Assembly: GCA_947500035.1 (NCBI GenBank)
Contig: CANMQP010000022.1
Location: 1-47,358, forward strand
Source: an uncultured Kiloniellaceae bacterium
Lineage (GTDB): Bacteria; Pseudomonadota; Alphaproteobacteria; Kiloniellales; Kiloniellaceae
Direction of reading: 5' to 3'
DNA length: 47,358 nt
A program made the translations under genes and the position numbers. This document shows positions 33,096 to 40,892 of this stretch, in pieces. Position 1 is the first letter of the stretch. Each line of letters begins with the position of its first letter. Below the pieces are notes generated by a model. The model was not told the origin of the DNA and did not search any database. It saw only the letters and a program-made list of their open reading frames with translations.

Positions 33096-34268
33096 ATGTC
33101 CAACGAAAAATCACCTCAATCAGGACAAAAACAGGAAACACCGCGCTCTGTCGAGCGGCGGCGGTTCCTGGAAACCGCCGGTAAGTTCGGTTTCACCACC
33201 GCTCTGGTCGCCGGCGCTGCCGGGACCCTGATGTCCTCGGAAGCCCTGGCGCAGACCGCCAAGGAAGAAGCCGAACGCAAGAAAGCCGCCAAACATACCA
33301 TGACCATCGCGACGGCCTACATTCTGGGCGCCTCGCGCAGCTATCCGATCATGCAGCTGGACTTCAAAGAGAACATCCAGAACACGACGAACGGCGAGAT
33401 CTACGTGAAGCTCGCACCCGGCGGTCAGCTCGGCGCTGGTGGTGCCCTGGCGCAAAAGGTTCAGGCCGGTACGATCCAGGCCGCACAGCACTCCCTCTCC
33501 AACTTCGCGCCCTTCGCCCCTGCAGTCGATCTGATCAACGTTCCCTACTGGTGCGGCGAGAACCAGAAGTTCATCAACCTGGTGACCTCTGATACCTGGA
33601 AGAACGAAATCAATCCCAAGGTCGAAGCCAAAGGCTTCAAGCCACTGTGGTACGTCTGTATCGATCCCCGTGTCGTGGCTCTGCGTCAGGGCATCGACGG
33701 CCCGATCAAGACACCGGAACAGATGACGGGCATCAAATTCCGCGTGCCGGGCTCGAAGATCCTGCAGCAATTCTATCGCCTGCTCGGCGCCAACCCGACG
33801 CCGGTGGCCTGGGGCGAAACGCCTTCCGCCATTAAGCAGGGCGTCGCCGATGCCCTGGACCCCTCGGTCGAAGCGCTTCATGTCTTTGGCTTCAAGGACG
33901 TGCTCTCCTGGGTGACCTTCAACCGTTCGGTCCCCGACGCACAGGTCTACTCCTGTAATCTGGAATGGTTCAACGCACTGCCCGGCGACCTTCAGGAAAA
34001 GGTTGAGTTCGCCAGCGACATCACTTCGCAGCAAAACCTGGCCAAGGTCCCCGGCGCACGCGCCTATGCCATGTCCGAGCTTTCCAAGGCGGGCGTGCAG
34101 TTCTACGCCCCGAACGAAGCCGAGATGGAGCAGTGGGTCGCGAAGGCAGGCCACCAGCTTTCGGATTGGGATGCGACCAAGACGGAACTGGCCGGATCCA
34201 TTGCGACCTTCGACAAGCTGCTGGAAGCCGCCAACACGCCGGGCCGTCTCTACGTCCACGACGTCTAG
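33096..34268 (+). CDS. TRAP transporter substrate-binding protein (DctP type)
   Basis: 390 aa. A twin-arginine signal (RRRFLETAG at 21-29, cleavage near SEALAQ) sends the folded receptor to the periplasm. The DctP fold follows; the block with GIKFRVPGSKI carries the arginine that in this family usually binds the carboxylate, or here perhaps the sulfonate, of the ligand. The neighbours suggest DHPS as ligand; R. pomeroyi DSS-3 is known to use a TRAP system (HpsKLM) for this. GGGAG lies 8 nt before the ATG. It is followed by a 13-bp tandem repeat array before the small membrane subunit gene. Confidence 0.9.
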   Translation: MSNEKSPQSGQKQETPRSVERRRFLETAGKFGFTTALVAGAAGTLMSSEALAQTAKEEAERKKAAKHTMTIATAYILGASRSYPIMQLDFKENIQNTTNGEIYVKLAPGGQLGAGGALAQKVQAGTIQAAQHSLSNFAPFAPAVDLINVPYWCGENQKFINLVTSDTWKNEINPKVEAKGFKPLWYVCIDPRVVALRQGIDGPIKTPEQMTGIKFRVPGSKILQQFYRLLGANPTPVAWGETPSAIKQGVADALDPSVEALHVFGFKDVLSWVTFNRSVPDAQVYSCNLEWFNALPGDLQEKVEFASDITSQQNLAKVPGARAYAMSELSKAGVQFYAPNEAEMEQWVAKAGHQLSDWDATKTELAGSIATFDKLLEAANTPGRLYVHDV

Positions 34269-34300
34269 CGCAGGCTTTGCACGCGCGGCCGGTGGCGTCC

Positions 34301-34391
34301 CTGACTTCCGGGCCTGACTTCCGGGCCTGACTTCCGGGCCTGACTTCCGGGCCTGACTTCCGGGCCTGACTTCCGGGCCTGCCTTCTGGGA
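34301..34391. repeat. 13-bp tandem array between dctP- and dctQ-type genes
   Basis: CTGACTTCCGGGC occurs six times without error (34301, 34314, 34327, 34340, 34353, 34366), then once in degenerate form (34379-34391). The array starts 33 nt after the receptor stop codon. Each unit holds GGCC-type self-pairing bases, so the RNA may form several weak hairpins. The identity of the six copies points to recent expansion. Confidence 0.95.
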
Positions 34392-34449
34392 AGGTGAGCC
34401 GCCGGCCGGCCTTCTTTAAGACCTGCCTTCTTTGCGAAAAGAAACAGCT

Positions 34450-34965
34450 ATGCACGGCTTCTTGAAAAAACTGGATCGCAACGGCGAGCGTTGGCTGCTG
34501 CTGATCTTCTACTCGACGATCGTTGTTACGATCGCGATGGAGGTCATCCGCCGTTTCACCCTCAGCTACTCCTCCATCTGGGGGGAAGAGATCGCCCGCT
34601 ATGCCTTTATCTACCTGGCCTGGATCGGGGCCTCGGCTGCCGTCCGGGAACGCGCCCATATCCGGATCGACGTCTTGCTGCATTACCTGCCGCCGCGCGG
34701 GAAAGCCGCCGTCTACCTCTTCGGCGACTTCGCGACCTTGATCCTCGCGGTCCTTGCCATTTACTGGTCGCTGGAAACCCTTCAGGTCTCATTGAAGTTC
34801 GGCTCCGTCACCCACGGTCTGCGGATTAGCCAGGCCTGGTTCCTGGCCGCCGTCCCCTTGGGCTTTTCCATGATGCTGTTCCGTCTCCTGCAGTCCATCC
34901 GGCGGGATCTGAACGATCTGCGCCAGGGACGCGCGGTGTTCGACGGCAACCGTCTGTTTGATTGA
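34450..34965 (+). CDS. TRAP transporter small membrane subunit (DctQ type)
   Basis: 171 aa with four membrane helices. The family block YSSIWGEEIARYAFIYLAWIG (about residues 38-57) is clear, and RERAHIRIDVL follows. It pairs with the large membrane subunit to form the ion-driven transporter fed by the receptor. The ATG at 34450 is chosen; a TTG 18 nt upstream is in frame. It ends 10 nt before the start of the large subunit gene. Confidence 0.9.
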   Translation: MHGFLKKLDRNGERWLLLIFYSTIVVTIAMEVIRRFTLSYSSIWGEEIARYAFIYLAWIGASAAVRERAHIRIDVLLHYLPPRGKAAVYLFGDFATLILAVLAIYWSLETLQVSLKFGSVTHGLRISQAWFLAAVPLGFSMMLFRLLQSIRRDLNDLRQGRAVFDGNRLFD

Positions 34966-34975
34966 GGTCAGATTC

Positions 34976-36286
34976 ATGTATCAACTCTATCAACAACAGG
35001 TGGCTCTGGACCTCGGATGGGAGTTCTATGTTTCGCTCGGCGGTATGATCCTTTTGATCGCCCTCGCCGTGCCGGTCTGGGTGGCGTTGGGGCTCGGCGC
35101 TGTCGCCATGCTGGTCCTGACCGAAACTCTGCCCCTTTCTTTGCTGGGCGAATCACTCTTCGACGGCATTGACGCCTTCGCCCTGATCGCCGTGCCGCTC
35201 TTCATTCTGACCGGTGACGTCCTGGTGCGCACCGGGCTCTCAAACAAACTCCTGGATATTGCCGAGGCCACGGCGGGTGGTTTCAAGTCCGGCTTCGGCA
35301 CGGCGACCGTGTTGGGTTGCGGCTTCTTTGCCTGCATCTCCGGCTCCGACGCAGCCGGTGCCGCCGCCGTCGGACGCATGACCATCGACCGACTCACGGA
35401 ACAGGGCTATCCAAAGCCCTACGCCTGCGCGCTGGTGGCCTCCGGCGCCTGTACCGGCATTCTGATCCCACCGTCCATCGCCTATATCATCATCGGTCTG
35501 GTGCTGGGTGTGTCGGCCTCGACCCTGTTTCTGGCTGCGGCGGTTCCCGGCGTTATGGTCATGCTCTCCATCATGCTGACCAACATCGTGATGAACCGCA
35601 TCTACGGCTTCGAAAATGCCGAAATGGGCTTTTCCCTGCAGCGTTGGCTGAAGTCGATCTACGAAGGGCGTTTCGCTCTGCTTGTTCCCATCGTGATCCT
35701 GGGTGGGATCTATTCGGGCATCTTCACACCCACCGAAGCCGCTGCCGTGGCCGTGGTTACGACCATAATCATCGGCCTTTTTCAGGGCACCATCAGCCTC
35801 TCGGACTTTCCCAAGATGCTTGAGAGTTCGGCCAAGGTGAACGGAGTCATCCTGCCGATTATCGCGCTGTCCCTGCCTCTGGCCCAGACTCTCGCCGCGC
35901 TTCAGGTCCCGCAAGGTTTCGTGCAGGGCATGACCTCCCTGACCGACAGCACCGTCCTGCTGACCCTGATTATGATCGGAATTCTGATCCTGGCGGGCTG
36001 CGTCATGGAGACCACACCGAACATCGTCATTCTCTCACCGATCCTTTTGCCTCTAGCGCGCGAGATCGGGATGGACGATATTCATTTCTGTATCATGATG
36101 GTGACGGCCCTGGGCGTAGGCTTTATCACCCCGCCGCTCGGACTAAATCTCTTTGTGGTGTCGGGCTTGACCGGCACTTCGGTCCTGAGCATCGCGGCGC
36201 GCGCCGGGCCCTACGTTATCGCCATGCTGAGCGTCGTGCTGATGCTTGCGTTTATACCGGAACTCTCGCTCTGGGCCCTGGATTAA
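34976..36286 (+). CDS. TRAP transporter large membrane subunit (DctM type)
   Basis: 436 aa with about twelve membrane helices. GSDAAGAAAVGRMTI and SGACTGILIPPSIAYIIIG (near 125-175) and GFITPPLGLNLFV near 385 are family signatures; Ser and Pro loops there form the transport and sodium sites. The ATG at 34976 lies 10 nt after the small subunit stop, with GAGGT upstream. It probably co-transports the sulfonate with sodium ions. Confidence 0.92.
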   Translation: MYQLYQQQVALDLGWEFYVSLGGMILLIALAVPVWVALGLGAVAMLVLTETLPLSLLGESLFDGIDAFALIAVPLFILTGDVLVRTGLSNKLLDIAEATAGGFKSGFGTATVLGCGFFACISGSDAAGAAAVGRMTIDRLTEQGYPKPYACALVASGACTGILIPPSIAYIIIGLVLGVSASTLFLAAAVPGVMVMLSIMLTNIVMNRIYGFENAEMGFSLQRWLKSIYEGRFALLVPIVILGGIYSGIFTPTEAAAVAVVTTIIIGLFQGTISLSDFPKMLESSAKVNGVILPIIALSLPLAQTLAALQVPQGFVQGMTSLTDSTVLLTLIMIGILILAGCVMETTPNIVILSPILLPLAREIGMDDIHFCIMMVTALGVGFITPPLGLNLFVVSGLTGTSVLSIAARAGPYVIAMLSVVLMLAFIPELSLWALD

Positions 36287-36363
36287 AGGAAAACACCATC
36301 TGGCCCGACCAATAGCAAGTCGTTCCTAGCTTTTACATCTCGAAGATATAGGAGAAGAAGACC

Positions 36364-37695
36364 GTGTCCGCCAAAGATCCGCTCGCCAACTACCCCCAAG
36401 CCGAATACCTGAAAAAGGCTGAAATGACCTCCGCAACAGGTGAGGCCGATGTACGTGATCTGGTTGCAGGCATGTTGCGTGAGATCGAGGAAGGCGGCGA
36501 AGCCAAAGCCATCGAGTACACGCGCAAGTTCGACAAGTGGGAGGGCGACATTCTCGTTCCCCAGGATGTCATCGATGCCGCCGCGGACAAGGTTCCGCAA
36601 CGCCTCAAGGATGATCTGAAATTCGCCCACGACCGGGTCCAGGGCTTTGCTCAGGCACAGCTCGCCAGCATGAGCGAGTTCGAGACCGAGCTCTCCCCCG
36701 GCCTCTTCGCAGGTCAGAAACTGATCCCGGTTCAGACAGCAGGTTGCTACATCCCGGGCGGGCGCTACTCCCACGTCGCCTCGGCCATCATGAGCGTGAC
36801 CACCGCGAAGGTCGCGGGCGTCGACAACGTCATCGCCTGCTCGCCCCCCAACCGGGACGGCGGCGTGCATCCGGCGATCCTCTACACCTTAAAGCTCGCA
36901 GGCGTGGACCAGGTTCTGGCTCTTGGTGGCGTGCAAGGCATCGCGGCCATGGCCTTCGGCCTCTTCACCGGCCACAAGGCCGACATTCTTGCCGGTCCCG
37001 GCAATCAGTATGTCGCTGAAGCCAAGCGTCTGCTGTTCGGGCGCGTCGGTATCGACATGTTCGCCGGCCCGACTGAGATCCTGGTGATTTCCGACGAGAA
37101 CGCCGATCCCTGGATCGTCGCGACCGACCTGGCGGGTCAGGCCGAGCACGGCCCCAACAGTCCGGCCTGGCTGATTTCCACTTCCCGCGAGCACGCCGAG
37201 GAAGTCATGCGCCTGATGCCCGACGCCATCGAATCCCTGCCGGAGCCAAACCGGACTTCAGCGCGGGATGCCTGGCGCGACTACGGTGAAGTCATCGTCA
37301 CGCCGAGCCGTGAGGAAGCGGTGAAAATCAGCGACGACTACGCCGCCGAACACCTGCAGGTTCAGGCCGATGACCCGCAGTGGTGGCTGCATAACCTACG
37401 CAACTATGGCTCGCTGTTCCTAGGCGAAGAGACCACGGTCTCCTTTGGCGACAAGACCTCGGGCACCAATCACATCCTGCCCACCAAGGGCGCGGCCCGC
37501 TACACCGGCGGCCTCTCGGTCGGCAAGTTCATCAAGACGGTCACCTACCAGCGTTCGACCCGTGACGCCAACCGCGACGTGGCCGCGGTGACCGCACGGA
37601 TCTCGCGTCTGGAAGGCATGGAAGGTCATGCCCGCAGCGGCGACGTCCGTCTGGCCAAGTACTTCCCGGACGAAGACTTCGAGCTGAGTGCGTGA
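36364..37695 (+). CDS. hpsN: Sulfopropanediol 3-dehydrogenase (histidinol-dehydrogenase family)
   Basis: 443 aa with a GTG start, AGGAGAAG 6 nt upstream. The fold is that of HisD, and the metal and catalytic residues are all in register: Q259, H262, D363 and H422 for zinc, E329/H330 as acid-base pair. Yet it sits in a transport and dehydrogenase operon and no his gene is near, so histidine synthesis is unlikely. HpsN oxidises (R)-DHPS to (R)-sulfolactate with two NAD+, using the same two-step logic as HisD. The order TRAP-N-SDR-MDR is the one known from Ruegeria pomeroyi. The call rests on this order; biochemical proof is lacking. Confidence 0.82.
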   Translation: MSAKDPLANYPQAEYLKKAEMTSATGEADVRDLVAGMLREIEEGGEAKAIEYTRKFDKWEGDILVPQDVIDAAADKVPQRLKDDLKFAHDRVQGFAQAQLASMSEFETELSPGLFAGQKLIPVQTAGCYIPGGRYSHVASAIMSVTTAKVAGVDNVIACSPPNRDGGVHPAILYTLKLAGVDQVLALGGVQGIAAMAFGLFTGHKADILAGPGNQYVAEAKRLLFGRVGIDMFAGPTEILVISDENADPWIVATDLAGQAEHGPNSPAWLISTSREHAEEVMRLMPDAIESLPEPNRTSARDAWRDYGEVIVTPSREEAVKISDDYAAEHLQVQADDPQWWLHNLRNYGSLFLGEETTVSFGDKTSGTNHILPTKGAARYTGGLSVGKFIKTVTYQRSTRDANRDVAAVTARISRLEGMEGHARSGDVRLAKYFPDEDFELSA

Positions 37696-37720
37696 AGACG
37701 TCAACGAAGGGAAGCGCGGT

Positions 37721-38497
37721 ATGACGGCGGCGAATCTTTCCGCCTTCGACCTGAGCGGAGAGGTCGCACTCTGTACGGGTGCGACCTCGGGTATCGGGCG
37801 GCGCATGGCCCTGGCCCTTGCCCAAGCAGGCGCGAACGTCATCCTGCTGGGCCGGCGCCAGGAACAGCTGGAGGCCGCCAAGGCCGAAATCGAAGCCGCG
37901 AGTGCCGGCCGCGCGGCTATTCTGGCCGCCGACCTTGCACAACACGCGGACTTCACTGATCTGGTGAAAGAAGCTGGTGCGGCCTTTGGAGCGCCCACCG
38001 CTCTGGTAAATGCCGCAGGCGTCAACCTGCGCGAAGCCCCGGACGATATCACGCCGGAAAGTTGGGACCTGACCCTGAAGCTCAACCTAACTGTCCCCTT
38101 CTTTCTTGCCCGGGCCTGTGTTCCGGCCATGCGCGCGGCACGGCATGGCAGCATCATCAACATTGCCTCGCTCCAGTCGTTCCGCGCTTTTCCAAACTGC
38201 AGCGCCTATGGGGCCTCAAAGGGGGGCATCGCACAGCTGACCCGGGCCATGGCGGAAGCCTGGTCCGCCGACGGCATCACCGCCAATGCCATCGCCCCCG
38301 GATTTTTTCCGACCGAACTCACCGAAGCTGTCTTTGCCGACCCTGAACGCGCCGCGCACAACGCCGGGCAAACGGCAATGGGCCGGAACGGAAAACTCGA
38401 GGACCTGGACGGCATCACGGTTTTTCTGGCCTCTCAAGCCGCCCGCTATATCACCGGACAGATCATCAACGTGGACGGCGGCTTTACGGCCAAGTAG
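37721..38497 (+). CDS. hpsO: SDR dehydrogenase, probable sulfopropanediol 2-dehydrogenase
   Basis: 258 aa. TGATSGIG near residue 20 binds NAD, NAAG follows, and Ser, Tyr and Lys of the active site are in NIASLQSF and YGASKGG. The end GQIINVDGGFTAK is usual for SDRs. In known clusters, HpsO is the SDR that, with HpsP, interconverts DHPS stereoisomers through the ketone. It begins 26 nt after the hpsN stop, with GAAGGGAAG upstream of the ATG at 37721. Its last codons are copied in the following spacer. Confidence 0.75.
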   Translation: MTAANLSAFDLSGEVALCTGATSGIGRRMALALAQAGANVILLGRRQEQLEAAKAEIEAASAGRAAILAADLAQHADFTDLVKEAGAAFGAPTALVNAAGVNLREAPDDITPESWDLTLKLNLTVPFFLARACVPAMRAARHGSIINIASLQSFRAFPNCSAYGASKGGIAQLTRAMAEAWSADGITANAIAPGFFPTELTEAVFADPERAAHNAGQTAMGRNGKLEDLDGITVFLASQAARYITGQIINVDGGFTAK

Positions 38498-38510
38498 GAA
38501 CGAGAACCAG

Positions 38511-38575
38511 ACGGCGGCTTTACAGCCAAACAGGACAAGAATCCAACAAGGACAAGACCCCAATAGGACAAGAAA
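38511..38575. repeat. Duplicated gene end and repeated AGGACAAGA units in the hpsO-hpsP spacer
   Basis: GACGGCGGCTTTACAGCCAA (38512-38531) copies the last codons of the upstream gene (GACGGCGGCTTTACGGCCAA, ending near 38492). Then AGGACAAGA occurs three times at about 16-nt steps (near 38533, 38550, 38566). The last copy serves as ribosome site for the next gene, so the other two look like spare ribosome-binding sites without start codons. Confidence 0.8.
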
Positions 38576-39574
38576 ATGAAAGCACTGGTCTACACTGCCC
38601 CCGAAACCCTGGTTTACCGGGACGAAATCGATCCACTGGTGAGCGATGGCGAGTGCCTGGTCAAGATCGATGCCGTCGGGATCTGCGGCTCGGACATGCA
38701 TGCCTTCAAGGGCCACGACCAGCGCAGGCCGGCGCCTTTGATCCTAGGCCACGAAGCCAGCGGCGTGGTGATCAAGGGTGGAACAAAAGGGCGGCGCGTC
38801 GTCATCAATCCCCTGGTCAGCTGCGGCCAATGTTCGTTGTGTCTGTCCGGGCGCATCAATCTTTGCCCGAATCGCCAGATCATCTCCATGCAGCCGCGGC
38901 AAGGCGCCTTTGCCGAGATGATCAACATCCCGGAACGCAATCTGATCGATATTCCCGAAGGCATGGACAGTGCGAAGGCCGCCCTGGCGGAACCGATCGC
39001 GACAGCCCTGCATGGCGTGGTGCTGGCCGCCAAGGCGAGCGACCGGCCACTGTGCGAGGTCAAAGCGCTGGTTCTGGGCGGCGGCGCCGTCGGCCTCTCG
39101 GCCGCACTGGTTCTGCGCAGTAATGGCTGTCGGCAGATTCAGCTTGGCGATACCAATCCGCTGCGCCGGCAAACCGCCGAGACACAGGATATCGGCGAGG
39201 TCTATGATCCCATTTCCGGCCCGGTCCCGGACGAAAACTCCATCGATGTGGTGATCGACGCCGTGGGCAGCGGCGCAACCCGCTCTGCTGCGCTCGCCGC
39301 CGTCCGGCCCGGCGGAACAGTTGTGCATATCGGCCTGCAAGACAGCAAGGAGGGGATCGACATTCGGAAAATCACCCTGCAGGAGATCGCATTTATCGGC
39401 AGCTATACCTATAGCATGGTCGACTTCCGGGCGACGGTGGCAGCGATGCAGAGCGGCGCACTGGGCAAACTCGACTGGATCGAACAGCGCCCGCTGTCGG
39501 AAGGCGCCATGGCCTTCGAGGATCTCAGCAAGGGTGCGACCGCTGCCGCCAAGATCGTTCTTCGCCCCTCGTGA
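38576..39574 (+). CDS. hpsP: Zinc alcohol dehydrogenase, probable sulfopropanediol 2-dehydrogenase
   Basis: 332 aa, medium-chain dehydrogenase family. GICGSDMHAFKGH (C near 38) and GHEASG give the catalytic zinc site; C-x2-C-x2-C-x7-C in CGQCSLCLSGRINLCPN binds the structural zinc; LGGGAVGLSA is the NAD motif. Known HpsP oxidises the other DHPS stereoisomer. AGGACAAG lies directly upstream of the ATG. A hairpin at 39592 probably ends the operon here. Confidence 0.78.
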   Translation: MKALVYTAPETLVYRDEIDPLVSDGECLVKIDAVGICGSDMHAFKGHDQRRPAPLILGHEASGVVIKGGTKGRRVVINPLVSCGQCSLCLSGRINLCPNRQIISMQPRQGAFAEMINIPERNLIDIPEGMDSAKAALAEPIATALHGVVLAAKASDRPLCEVKALVLGGGAVGLSAALVLRSNGCRQIQLGDTNPLRRQTAETQDIGEVYDPISGPVPDENSIDVVIDAVGSGATRSAALAAVRPGGTVVHIGLQDSKEGIDIRKITLQEIAFIGSYTYSMVDFRATVAAMQSGALGKLDWIEQRPLSEGAMAFEDLSKGATAAAKIVLRPS

Positions 39575-39591
39575 AGCGCCGATATGCGCGT

Positions 39592-39626
39592 ATCACAACA
39601 GGCTATCTCCCTCGCCTGCTTGTGAT
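39592..39626 (+). terminator. Hairpin after the sulfonate operon
   Basis: ATCACAACAGGC pairs with GCCTG-C-TTGTGAT (12 bp with one bulge) around a 10-nt loop, 17 nt after the hpsP stop. There is no long T run. It marks the likely end of the operon. Confidence 0.55.
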
Positions 39627-39719
39627 TAAACTGCCCGCACTCGACTCCGTGCCGACTGAGACGAGCGCACAAAAATAAGAGAGAAGGTTGCGCACCGCGC
39701 TGCCTGCGAGGGAGACACA

Positions 39720-40859
39720 ATGAAAATCAAAGCCGCCGTTTTGCATGCCCTGGGCACGGCCCAACCCTATTCCGAGACCAAACCTCTGACGATCGAAGAG
39801 GTCGAACTGGCACCGCCCGGACCCGGCGAGGTTCTGGTTGAGGTCAAGGCGGCCGGTCTTTGCCATTCCGACCTCTCCGTGATCAACGGCAGCCGTCCAC
39901 GTCCGATGCCTATGGTCATCGGTCACGAGGCCGCCGGCGTGGTTGCGGAATGCGGTCCGGGTGTCAATGACCTGAAAGCGGGCGACAAGGTGGTCATGGT
40001 CTTCGTGCCAAGCTGTGGGAGCTGCCTGCCCTGCGCCGAGGGCCGGCCTGCGCTTTGCGAGCCCGGTGCGGAAACCAACACAGCTGGGACTCTGCTCTCG
40101 GGCGAGCGGCGCCTGGAACGGACAAGCGCTCCCACAGACCCTCTTTTGCACCACCACATGGGCGTTTCCGCCTTTGCCGAATTTGCGGTGGTTTCCCGAC
40201 GCTCGCTGATCAAGATTGACGATGAAGAATTGAGTCACGAAGAGGCGGCGCTCTTCGGCTGCGCGGTCCTGACCGGTGTGGGCGCGGTGGTCAATACCGC
40301 GCAGGTGCCTCCGGGCAGCAGCGTCGCGGTGCTCGGCCTCGGCGGCGTCGGCCTCAACGCCCTTCTCGGCGCCAAGCTCTCCGGCGCACGTCATATCATC
40401 GCTCTGGACCTGCAGGAGAGTAAGCTCGCCCTGGCCAGTGAACTGGGGGCAACCGGCACGGTCAATGCCGCAGACCCGAACGCCATCGAGGCCGTCAAGG
40501 ATATGACCGGCGGGGGTGTCGACTTCGCATTTGAACTGGCCGGTTCGGTGAAGGCCATGGAACAGGCCTACCGGATAACCAAGCGCGGCGGCACCACGGT
40601 GAGCGCCGGTCTACCCCACCCGGACCATCGCTGGGAGTTGCAGCATGTGAACATGGTCGCTGAAGAACGCACGATCAAAGGCAGCTACATAGGTTCCTGC
40701 GTGCCGATGCGCGACATACCGCGTTACATCGAGCTCTATCGGCGCGGTCAGCTGCCCGTCGACCGTTTGATGAGCGATGTCATCGCGCTTGAGGAAATCA
40801 ACAGCGGCTTTGACCGGCTCGCGGCGGGAAAGACGGTGCGGCAGGTCATCAGGTTTTGA
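39720..40859 (+). CDS. Zinc-dependent alcohol dehydrogenase (second MDR)
   Basis: 379 aa. Catalytic zinc residues are in GLCHSDLS and GHEAAG; structural zinc is CGSCLPCAEGRPALCEPG; GLGGVGLNAL binds the cofactor. It resembles the class that includes glutathione-dependent formaldehyde dehydrogenase-like and aryl-alcohol dehydrogenases, but lacks enough detail for a substrate. AGGGAGA lies just upstream of the ATG. It is 145 nt beyond hpsP, on the other side of a hairpin, so it may be a separate unit. Its link with the sulfonate pathway is open. It is convergent with the kinase gene. Confidence 0.82.
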   Translation: MKIKAAVLHALGTAQPYSETKPLTIEEVELAPPGPGEVLVEVKAAGLCHSDLSVINGSRPRPMPMVIGHEAAGVVAECGPGVNDLKAGDKVVMVFVPSCGSCLPCAEGRPALCEPGAETNTAGTLLSGERRLERTSAPTDPLLHHHMGVSAFAEFAVVSRRSLIKIDDEELSHEEAALFGCAVLTGVGAVVNTAQVPPGSSVAVLGLGGVGLNALLGAKLSGARHIIALDLQESKLALASELGATGTVNAADPNAIEAVKDMTGGGVDFAFELAGSVKAMEQAYRITKRGGTTVSAGLPHPDHRWELQHVNMVAEERTIKGSYIGSCVPMRDIPRYIELYRRGQLPVDRLMSDVIALEEINSGFDRLAAGKTVRQVIRF

Positions 40860-40892
40860 TCCGGCGAGCGAAGACAGCCCGGCACGAAGAGC

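Noticed and set aside
33120-34259. 379-aa open frame antisense to the TRAP receptor
   Set aside because: Shadow frame; the plus strand encodes a complete Tat-exported receptor.
34301-34391. CRISPR array or phage attachment repeats
   Set aside because: 13-bp units follow one another without spacers, and no cas or integrase gene is near.
36364-37695. Histidinol dehydrogenase hisD for histidine synthesis
   Set aside because: Catalytic residues fit HisD, but there is no his gene nearby and the gene lies in a TRAP/SDR/MDR operon as hpsN does.
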